Below are positions 8,262 to 13,855 of a DNA stretch of 13,855 bases, in pieces. A program made the translations under genes and the position numbers. The number at the start of each line of letters is the position of its first letter. Positions within the stretch are counted from its first letter, which is position 1. Below the pieces are notes generated by a model, which worked only from the letters and a program-made list of their open reading frames with translations, was not told the origin of the DNA and ran no database searches. The stretch is from an uncultured Pseudomonadota bacterium (GTDB lineage Bacteria > Pseudomonadota > Gammaproteobacteria > Methylococcales > Methylomonadaceae): NCBI GenBank assembly GCA_903953455.1, contig CAJBJW010000158.1, forward strand, positions 1 through 13,855, read 5' to 3'.

Positions 8262-8463
8262 TCACTTGGCTTTTCTTCTTCCATGTGTTTTAAGAAAATA
8301 AAGATAAGTTTTTTGATGACTTTACCGATGATTTCTTTTTTTGATTGGTATGCATGGAAACTCTCGCGCTTTATCTAAATGGCTCGCGTGCAATATAGCG
8401 TAAGTTTGAACCATGTGGCGACGTTAAATTTTACTTATTTTTTGCATTATTAACAGTGAGTTA
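8262..8463. other. Intergenic DNA without a recognisable gene, downstream of dctA
   Basis: Only short, shifted open pieces are seen. One is a minus-strand 24-codon frame from an ATG at 8410-8412 (MVQTYAILHASHLDKAREFP), which overlaps another frame that reads HAYQSKKEIIGKVIKKLIF. These could be parts of one frameshifted remnant, but no family was recognised. No terminator with a T-tract was found for dctA. Confidence 0.35.
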
Positions 8464-9732
8464 CTATTTTTTATTTAAAATTTGGTGCATTAAGTTTTCG
8501 TTGAGTTCATTTTCCCACTTTGCTGCAACAATAGTAGCAACCCCATTTCCAATTAAATTGGTTAATGCACGTGCTTCGGACATAAAACGATCAATCCCTA
8601 AAATTAAGGCTAACCCTTCAACGGGAATGCTGGGAACGGTCGACAACGTCGCTGCTAGCGTAATAAATCCACTCCCTGTAACACCTGCAGCACCTTTTGA
8701 AGTTAATAATAAAACACCCATCAATGTAAACTCTTGTGTCCATGTCAGTTGGGTATTGGTTGCTTGAGCAATAAAGAGAGCTGCCATTGTTAAATAAATT
8801 GAAGTACCGTCCAAATTAAACGAATATCCGGTAGGAATCACTAAGCTCACTACAGATTTAGAGCAACCTAATTTTTCTAGCTTAAGCATAGTAGATGGCA
8901 AAACGGACTCTGAAGACGATGTCCCTAAAACAATGAGTAATTCCTCTTTAAAGTAGCGAATAAATTTAAAAATACTAAATCCAATAATTTTTGTCACTAA
9001 CCCCAATACACCAATGACAAACAAAATACAGGTTAGGTAAAAACTTCCCATGAGGCTGAAAAGGGGAATTAATGAACTAATGCCATATTTGCCAATAGTA
9101 AATGCCATTGCACCAAATGCGCCAATCGGTGCGAGTTTCATAACAGTATCTACAATACCAAATAATATTTGAGATAATTTATGGATACCCACAATAACAT
9201 CTGATCCAGTGTCTTTCATTGCTGCAAGCGAAAAGCCAAATAAAAGTGAAAACAATAATACTTGCAGGATATCCCCTTTAGCAAAGGCATCCACAACGCT
9301 ACTTGGAATAATATTAAGTAAGAAGTCCACAACACTATGCGTTTTAGCGGCTTCTGTATAAAGGTTTAAACTTTTTGCATCGAGCGTATGAATGTCAATA
9401 TTCATTCCAACGCCAGGTTTTAATATGTGTACAACAAGCAAACCTAGAATTAACGCTATCGTACTGGCTACTTCGAAATAGAGTAGCGTCTTTAAACCTA
9501 CGCGGCCTACTTTTTCCATGTTTTGCATGCCTGCAATTCCCGACACGATAGTACAAAAAATAATGGGGGTAATTAACATTTTAATGAGTTTGATGAAGCC
9601 ATCACCTAATGGCTTCATTGAAATAGCAATTTCTGGATAAAAATAACCTAGCAAAATACCTAAAATAATGGCAGTAATAACCTGTAAATAAAGATATTGA
9701 TGGCGATTTTTAGGTGAGTTTGGGGGTGACAT
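8464..9732 (-). CDS. dctA: C4-dicarboxylate/proton symporter DctA
   Basis: A 422-residue inner-membrane symporter of the DAACS/SLC1 family that imports succinate, fumarate and malate with protons. Its length and sequence match proteobacterial DctA throughout. It has KPLGDGFIKLIKMLITPIIF (40-59), FGAMAFTIGKYG (206-217), the serine-rich re-entrant loop GTSSSES (270-276), SFNLDGTSIY (304-313) in the broken seventh helix, TSKGAAGVTGSGF (344-356) for the second re-entrant loop, and DRFMSEARALTN (381-392). The N-terminus is short and polar before the first helix. AAAGGA lies six bases upstream of the ATG. It stands alone: the upstream leader of about 270 bases and the stem-loop beyond it suggest its own promoter. 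Confidence 0.95.
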   Translation of the reverse strand: MSPPNSPKNRHQYLYLQVITAIILGILLGYFYPEIAISMKPLGDGFIKLIKMLITPIIFCTIVSGIAGMQNMEKVGRVGLKTLLYFEVASTIALILGLLVVHILKPGVGMNIDIHTLDAKSLNLYTEAAKTHSVVDFLLNIIPSSVVDAFAKGDILQVLLFSLLFGFSLAAMKDTGSDVIVGIHKLSQILFGIVDTVMKLAPIGAFGAMAFTIGKYGISSLIPLFSLMGSFYLTCILFVIGVLGLVTKIIGFSIFKFIRYFKEELLIVLGTSSSESVLPSTMLKLEKLGCSKSVVSLVIPTGYSFNLDGTSIYLTMAALFIAQATNTQLTWTQEFTLMGVLLLTSKGAAGVTGSGFITLAATLSTVPSIPVEGLALILGIDRFMSEARALTNLIGNGVATIVAAKWENELNENLMHQILNKK

Positions 9733-9781
9733 TTCAATCCTTTATGGTTGGGCTGGAGAGATTTTTAAATTGACAAAGCGT

Positions 9782-9791
9782 TACCGCGGTA
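9782..9791. promoter_or_regulatory. Palindrome upstream of dctA, possible operator
   Basis: TACCGCGGTA is a perfect 10-base palindrome, GC-rich in an AT-rich leader, 50-59 bases before the dctA ATG. Position and symmetry suit a dimeric regulator, but no known binding consensus was recognised. Confidence 0.25.
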
Positions 9792-9866
9792 TAGCTTAAA
9801 GATGATTGCTTGTACCATAAATCAAGGGAAAATATTTACAGGTTGTTCGTAAGGATTCGTAGGTAA

Positions 9867-9895
9867 ATGGATCGTAATGCTTTTTTAAGATCCAT
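9867..9895. repeat. Inverted repeat ATGGATC/GATCCAT in the dctA leader
   Basis: Perfect 7-base arms (9867-9873 and 9889-9895) separated by 15 bases that include a T6 run. It lies 135-163 bases upstream of the dctA start. It could be a regulator site or a weak hairpin; there is no T-tract after it in the minus direction that would make it a strong terminator. Confidence 0.3.
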
Positions 9896-9940
9896 GAAAA
9901 AAAACTGGCTGCTTGTGAGGTACCAAGTTGTTTATTCATC

Positions 9941-9973
9941 AAGGCAAGAAACTGTGATTAGTTTTCCTGCCTT
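9941..9973 (-). terminator. Stem-loop after the molybdopterin oxidoreductase
   Basis: AAGGCAAGAAACT (9941-9953) pairs with AGTTTTCCTGCCTT (9960-9973) around a 6-base loop. There is one G-T wobble and one bulged base, giving about 13 pairs. It lies 27 bases beyond the stop of the minus-strand oxidoreductase gene and before the dctA leader, where a terminator is expected. No U-tract follows in either direction, so it may be a 3'-end stabilising hairpin or a Rho-assisted terminator. Confidence 0.5.
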
Positions 9974-10000
9974 AATATTGATTATTTCCATGCCAGAGAA

Positions 10001-12124
10001 TCAAGTTATCAATTCTACCTGCACCAGATTGTCGGAAAATGTCGGCGCATGCCCCATATTGACGAATTCAGCTGAGCTGATACTGTTAACCGTACCTTTA
10101 TTTAACTGTCGCCAATAACCCAGGGTTGCGACAATCAACCCCGGATTTACATCAGCGGTGATCTTAGCCTCACCTTCAAAAGCACCGCGATCATTAAAAA
10201 CTCGTACATTATCGCCCTGATTGATGTTACGTAGTTCAGCGTCCAGCGCATTTATCATTATGAACTGTTCTCCCTGGCCTTTGATTTTTTGCTCCATATT
10301 GGCGTAGCAAGAATTCAAGAAACCATGACTTTTCGGCGAGATGATATTTAACGGATATTTTTTCGCTAGTTCGGGATTGGTTGCCGTCGTTTCTCTTGAA
10401 CACACATAATCCGGTAAGGAATCCAGAAGTTCGCCTGGCTGAAAGCCGTCATACATCTGACGAAAGGGGCCTGCGACAAAGTTTGTAGCGCCTGTTATTT
10501 CAAATTCGCACTTACCAGATGGCGTCGGAAAGTTACCGGCTTTATGCGGTGCGCGATTATCTTTTGTTCCAACATTAAGACGGGCAAATCCTTCTTTACG
10601 GAGTGTTTCCAGCGTAATTCCTTCGCAAGCGGGCGAATTCCAATCTACATAATGTTCTAGGCATTCCGAATCCGACCAAAGAAAGTTTTCTTCTTGATAA
10701 CCCATGCGTGCCGCTAGTCGCCGAAAAATTTCGTTATTTGGAATAGCCTCACCCGGTGACTCGACGCATTTAGCATTGTAGGTCAGATACAAATGCCCCC
10801 ATGAGAGGATCATATCTTCCTGTTCCGCGCCCATGGATGCAGGTAACAGGATATCGGCATAACTGGCGGTATCAGAGATAAAATGCTCCGCCGAAACCAA
10901 AAACAGCTCCTCGTTGAGTAGGCCTTGAACTATCTTGTCAGTCTCCGGTGCTTGAGTGACGGGATTGGCATTCCAGCACATCATCGCTTTAATGGGTGGC
11001 CCAGCAGGTGGTTCGTTGGTCAGCGCACGCCCTAGTTGCAACGCATTCATAACGCGGGTGCCTTCGGGAATCAAATCCGGTCGACAGATTACGTCAAATT
11101 TGTATGGGTGTTCCCAAACTGGCATTTGTAATGCACCGCCTCCGACATGACGCCAAGCACCAATCAACGCGGGTAAACAGCTGACTGCGCGTATGGTTTG
11201 GCCTCCGCCATAATGTCTCTCTAAAGCTACGCCTAGGCGAATCACAGCAGGTTGGGTGGTTGCATAATCACGCGATAGCTGGCGTATCACTTCGGCTGGT
11301 ATGCCGGTGATGGCTTGTGCCCATTCCGGTGTACGGGTTTTCGCGCGTTCTTTTAATGCTGCAAAACCGACCGTGTGGTTATCCACATAATCCTGATCGA
11401 CCATACCTTCTTCAATAATCGTATGAATCATCGCCATCGCTAAAGCACCATCTGTACCCGGTTTGGGTGCAATATGAACATCGGCTTCTTTGGCCGTTTT
11501 GGAGGCATAACTATCGATAACGACGACTTTTGCACCTTTTTTCTGGGCTTCTTTAATAATGTGCCAATGATGTAAATTGGTGCTAACCGAATTACAGGCC
11601 CAGATGATGATGTATTTGGCATGAATAAAGCTTTCAGGATCGACGCCGGCTGTTGGTCCTACGGTTAGCAACCAAGCAGTACACGATCCTTCACCGCAAA
11701 AAGTGCGCTCAGTGACAGTAGCGCCCATTCGATTAAAGAACGCGTCGCCGCCGTTTAAACCATGCACTAAACCCTGGTTACCTAAATAACTATAGGGAAC
11801 AATAGCTTGTGGGCCTTGCTCTGCAATAATCGCTTTCCAGCGCGTAACGATTTCATCCAGGGCTTCATCCCAAGTGATACGTTCAAATTGCTTGCTACCT
11901 TTGGGACCGGTGCGACGCATCGGATATAACAGGCGATCGGGATGATAATGCCGCTTTTCATAATCGTTCAATTTAACGCAAAGACCGCCTCGCGTCATCG
12001 GATGGTTTGGATTGCCTTTAACACCAATTAGCTTTCCCTCTTCAACCTCAAATATCATCGAGCAGGTATCAGGACAATCATGTGGACAGCCGCCGTGATG
12101 CGTTGTTTTTAATGCTACAGTCAT
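10001..12124 (-). CDS. Molybdopterin-dependent oxidoreductase with N-terminal [4Fe-4S] site
   Basis: A 707-residue member of the DMSO-reductase/formate-dehydrogenase-like superfamily, carrying bis-MGD molybdenum (or tungsten) and a [4Fe-4S] cluster. The cluster motif is C13-x3-C17-x3-C21-x27-C49 (GGCPHDCPDTC, then GGLCVK), with K51 in the usual electron-transfer position. Cofactor-binding blocks include RITWDEALDEIV (82-93), IIIWACNSVSTNLHHW (172-187), IAPKPGTDGALA (218-229) and SDTASYADILLPASMGAEQE. C143 in TERTFCGEGSC lies where the metal ligand usually sits, but this cannot be fixed by eye. There is no twin-arginine signal, so it should be cytoplasmic. No electron-transfer or membrane subunit is adjacent, and the substrate is unknown. 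GAGGAA precedes the ATG. The GC of sampled stretches is higher than in most neighbours. Confidence 0.92.
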   Translation of the reverse strand: MTVALKTTHHGGCPHDCPDTCSMIFEVEEGKLIGVKGNPNHPMTRGGLCVKLNDYEKRHYHPDRLLYPMRRTGPKGSKQFERITWDEALDEIVTRWKAIIAEQGPQAIVPYSYLGNQGLVHGLNGGDAFFNRMGATVTERTFCGEGSCTAWLLTVGPTAGVDPESFIHAKYIIIWACNSVSTNLHHWHIIKEAQKKGAKVVVIDSYASKTAKEADVHIAPKPGTDGALAMAMIHTIIEEGMVDQDYVDNHTVGFAALKERAKTRTPEWAQAITGIPAEVIRQLSRDYATTQPAVIRLGVALERHYGGGQTIRAVSCLPALIGAWRHVGGGALQMPVWEHPYKFDVICRPDLIPEGTRVMNALQLGRALTNEPPAGPPIKAMMCWNANPVTQAPETDKIVQGLLNEELFLVSAEHFISDTASYADILLPASMGAEQEDMILSWGHLYLTYNAKCVESPGEAIPNNEIFRRLAARMGYQEENFLWSDSECLEHYVDWNSPACEGITLETLRKEGFARLNVGTKDNRAPHKAGNFPTPSGKCEFEITGATNFVAGPFRQMYDGFQPGELLDSLPDYVCSRETTATNPELAKKYPLNIISPKSHGFLNSCYANMEQKIKGQGEQFIMINALDAELRNINQGDNVRVFNDRGAFEGEAKITADVNPGLIVATLGYWRQLNKGTVNSISSAEFVNMGHAPTFSDNLVQVELIT

Positions 12125-12189
12125 TGTTTATTTCCTCGCAATACTAGGGTGAAATTGAAAAATATCATTACTGCATCAGTTTTAAAATA

Positions 12190-12219
12190 ATTGTGATGAT
12201 TTAAAAATTTACCGGTCAA
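12190..12219 (-). promoter_or_regulatory. Possible sigma70-type promoter of the oxidoreductase
   Basis: On the minus strand TTGACC (12219-12214) is followed after 18 bases by CACAAT (12195-12190). The first box matches 5 of 6 consensus bases and the second 4 of 6. The distance to the oxidoreductase ATG leaves a leader of about 60 bases. Assigned by eye only. Confidence 0.3.
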
Positions 12220-12222
12220 TTT
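12205..12222. promoter_or_regulatory. 18-base near-perfect palindrome over the -35 region, possible operator
   Basis: AAATTTACCGGTCAATTT is symmetrical except for one mismatched pair, centred on ACCGGT. It overlaps the proposed -35 box of the oxidoreductase promoter, which is a typical place for a repressor site. The regulator is not known. Confidence 0.35.
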
Positions 12223-12371
12223 AGCTTAAATTCTAGTATGCCACTCGGTATATCACAAAATATTTATCAACCTTTCTTTTTGGGTGCTATGTGATTCATA
12301 GTAGGTAACACTATATGACATCACCGTGAATAGTGAAACTTTATTTAGCATGACGCTATGGATATTCATTT
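12223..12371. other. Intergenic DNA with short inverted repeats, no gene
   Basis: Two small inverted repeats are visible: CTATG/CATAG (12287-12291 and 12297-12301) and CACTAT/ATAGTG (12309-12314 and 12330-12335). The second encloses TCACCGTGA, itself a palindrome. No reading frame of interest, RNA gene or T-tract terminator was found here. Confidence 0.35.
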
Positions 12372-12530
12372 CTAGCGGGCAGGTTTTTTTATAGCTAAAG
12401 ACGCTTTTCCTTCAAGAAAACAAAACGCTTGAAATGCGACGTAAGCCTCCGCTTTTTCTAATATTTCTCGATATTGCTCTGAGGTCTAATGAAATATTTC
12501 ATTGGACAGATACAGTAAAAGACCTTGCAT
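12372..12530 (-). pseudogene. Small broken reading frame of unknown family
   Basis: The minus strand from ATG 12530-12528 reads MQGLLLYLSNEIFH, a TAG at 12486-12488, then in the same frame TSEQYREILEKAEAYVAF, QAFCFLEGKASLAIKKPAR and a stop at 12372-12374. Without the TAG it would be a 52-codon gene. The second part is helix-like with a regular charge pattern and reads like the end of a real protein. No family is recognised, no ribosome binding site is clear, and the TAG lies at the edge of a 16-base palindrome. It may be a decayed gene tail or chance. Confidence 0.3.
12488..12503. repeat. 16-base perfect palindrome
   Basis: AATGAAATATTTCATT is perfectly self-complementary. It extends by one T-G pair and three further pairs (GTC/GAC) to 12484-12507, giving a 24-base near-palindrome. 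It could fold as a hairpin in RNA of either strand, be a dimeric protein site, or be the end of an old insertion. Its place between two outward-facing genes allows a regulatory role. Confidence 0.45.
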
Positions 12531-12673
12531 TTCACATAAATTTTTTAGTTTATTAATTATTTTAACTATGATAGTATCTATATCAATTAAAATATTAAAG
12601 CTACTTTATATTAAATGAATACTGCTTTTTAGACTTGACTAATTGAGCTTAAATTACATTTGCCGAATAAAAA

Positions 12674-12703
12674 TTGACTTGATGTTTTGATTGATTTTGT
12701 AAT
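12674..12703 (+). promoter_or_regulatory. Possible sigma70-type promoter of cysD
   Basis: TTGACT (12674-12679) and TGTAAT (12698-12703) are separated by 18 bases, each matching 5 of 6 consensus bases. The cysD start is 66 bases after the -10 box. The 120 bases before it are strongly AT-rich, and a second TTGACT lies at 12635-12640. A CysB-type activator site would be expected for a cys gene but none could be recognised. Confidence 0.35.
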
Positions 12704-12768
12704 GAACAGCGTTTCTATTGATCATTAACTTAGTTAACTAGAAATAAACTTTACTCAAGGATATCGCT

Positions 12769-13677
12769 TTGACTGCTAATTATTTAACACACTTAAAACA
12801 GCTCGAAGCTGAAAGTATCTTCATCATCCGTGAAGTTGCAGCTGAGTTTGAAAAGCCTGTGATGCTTTATTCTATTGGAAAAGATTCGGCGGTGATGCTG
12901 CATCTGGCCATGAAAGCATTTTATCCAGGAAAACCACCTTTTCCTTTGCTACATGTTGACACGACATGGAAATTTCGAGAAATGATTGAATTTCGGGATC
13001 GTTTGGCACGGGAATTAAATTTAGAGTTATTGGTGCATACCAATCAGGAAGGCGTGAAAATGGGGGTTAACCCATTCACGTATGGAAGCCAAAAACACAC
13101 CGATATTATGAAGACCCAAGCGTTAAAGCAGGCACTGAATTTATATCGTTTTGATGCGGCGTTTGGTGGTGCGCGACGTGATGAAGAAAAATCTCGTGCT
13201 AAAGAGCGAGTTTATTCGTTTCGTGATAAAAATCATCGTTGGGATCCAAAAAATCAACGTCCAGAATTATGGAATATTTTCAATAGCAAGGTAGATAAAG
13301 ATGAAAGCATACGCGTGTTTCCATTATCGAACTGGACGGAACTCGATATTTGGCAATACATTTATATGGAAAAAATTCCTATTGTTCCTTTGTATTTCGC
13401 TAAAGAACGCCCAGTAGTTGAAAAAGATGGCATGCTAATTATGGTGGATGATGACCGTATGCCAATTACAGCTAATGATAAGGTGGAAATGAAAATGGTG
13501 CGTTTTCGTACCTTAGGTTGCTACCCTTTGACGGGGGCTGTTGAATCGACTGCTACCACGTTGCCTGAAATCATCCAGGAAATGTTGCTAACGACTACTT
13601 CTGAGCGTCAAGGGCGCTTGATTGATCGAGATCAGTCTGGTTCGATGGAGCAAAAGAAACGTGAAGGCTATTTTTAA
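12769..13677 (+). CDS. cysD: Sulfate adenylyltransferase subunit 2 (ATP sulfurylase small subunit) CysD
   Basis: A 302-residue cytoplasmic enzyme subunit, the same length as E. coli CysD and similar along its whole length. With the GTPase CysN it makes adenosine phosphosulfate from ATP and sulfate, the first step of assimilatory sulfate reduction. The PP-loop of the N-type ATP pyrophosphatase fold is SIGKDSAVM (35-43). Other conserved blocks are FGGARRDEEKSRAKERV (132-148), FPLSNWTELDIWQYI (184-198) and the C-terminal GRLIDRDQSGSMEQKKREGY. The start is a TTG: AAGGA at 12757-12761 is seven bases upstream, and the protein then begins TANYLTHLKQLEAESI, as expected for the family. No cysN follows directly, which is unusual because the two are normally adjacent. 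Confidence 0.95.
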   Translation: MTANYLTHLKQLEAESIFIIREVAAEFEKPVMLYSIGKDSAVMLHLAMKAFYPGKPPFPLLHVDTTWKFREMIEFRDRLARELNLELLVHTNQEGVKMGVNPFTYGSQKHTDIMKTQALKQALNLYRFDAAFGGARRDEEKSRAKERVYSFRDKNHRWDPKNQRPELWNIFNSKVDKDESIRVFPLSNWTELDIWQYIYMEKIPIVPLYFAKERPVVEKDGMLIMVDDDRMPITANDKVEMKMVRFRTLGCYPLTGAVESTATTLPEIIQEMLLTTTSERQGRLIDRDQSGSMEQKKREGYF

Positions 13678-13855
13678 AAATAATATTGATCTTCCATTAA
13701 TGTAATTAAAAATATTACCAACCCATGCAAGTAATCTAGCAACTTATACAGTGGTGAGTTTTTTGTAAAGATGCGCAGTATTTGAAGCACGAGAAAGTGT
13801 TAGTAAATGTTTTTTTTCTAGTGATTAAATTAGGTATTACTATTTGATTAAATTG
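13678..13855. other. AT-rich DNA after cysD, no gene recognised
   Basis: Every ATG or GTG on the plus strand here runs into a stop within a few codons, so cysN does not start in this stretch. ATTTTTAAAAAT over the cysD stop is a 12-base AT palindrome, and AACT/AGTT arms near 13740-13760 precede a short T run. Neither is a convincing terminator. Confidence 0.45.

Noticed and set aside
9800..9830. Sigma54 (-24/-12) promoter for dctA, as known in some other bacteria
   Set aside because: On the minus strand TGGTAC resembles the -24 box, but the required GC at the -12 spacing is absent.
9867..10118. 83-codon plus-strand frame beside dctA
   Set aside because: It overlaps the oxidoreductase C-terminus in antisense and runs through the stem-loop; no family resemblance.
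13678..13806. 42-codon minus-strand open frame after cysD (ends MEDQYYF)
   Set aside because: Short, in very AT-rich DNA, with only a GTG start, no ribosome binding site and no recognisable family.
1..13855. CRISPR arrays, tRNA/rRNA genes, complete insertion sequences, phage genes or defence systems
   Set aside because: No regularly spaced repeats, cloverleaf-like sequences, intact transposase or defence-type domains were seen; only transposase fragments are present.

Overview
The window looks like chromosomal DNA of a low-GC gammaproteobacterium. The reasons are close full-length matches in memory to proteobacterial DctA and CysD, a hybrid kinase with HPt paired with an HD-GYP regulator, AAGGA/AGGAG ribosome binding sites and AT-rich spacers. 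The remains of transposases would fit a free-living, IS-rich member such as the sulfur-oxidising Thiotrichales/Beggiatoa group, but that placement is only a guess.

Left part (about 1-4917, plus strand): a 1201-residue hybrid histidine kinase (Cache-like sensor, PAS, HisKA, HATPase, two receivers, HPt) followed 29 bases later by an HD-GYP response regulator. Together they form a phosphorelay that probably ends in cyclic-di-GMP breakdown. The kinase has no good start codon, and its open frame runs upstream of the only usable one.

Middle (5156-7861, plus strand): a SulP anion transporter carrying both a STAS and a cyclic-nucleotide-binding domain, followed by a small DUF2721 membrane protein, probably in one operon. 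Next comes about 600 bases of broken DNA (7862-8463) with fragments of at least one and probably two transposases in opposite orientations.

Right-centre (8464-12124, minus strand): dctA, a C4-dicarboxylate/proton symporter, and, upstream of it on the same strand but separated by a stem-loop and dctA's own leader, a cytoplasmic molybdopterin/[4Fe-4S] oxidoreductase. The sampled GC of the oxidoreductase is higher than in most neighbours, and no partner subunit is adjacent.

Right end: a 644-base spacer (12125-12768) holding a small broken reading frame, a 16-base perfect palindrome and two outward promoters. It is followed by cysD, the small subunit of sulfate adenylyltransferase, with a TTG start. 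Unusually, no cysN begins in the 178 bases after cysD.

No CRISPR array, tRNA, rRNA or intact mobile element was recognised. The most unusual items are the kinase start, the transposase scar, the SulP-STAS-cNMP fusion near dctA, the orphan oxidoreductase and the cysD without an adjacent cysN.
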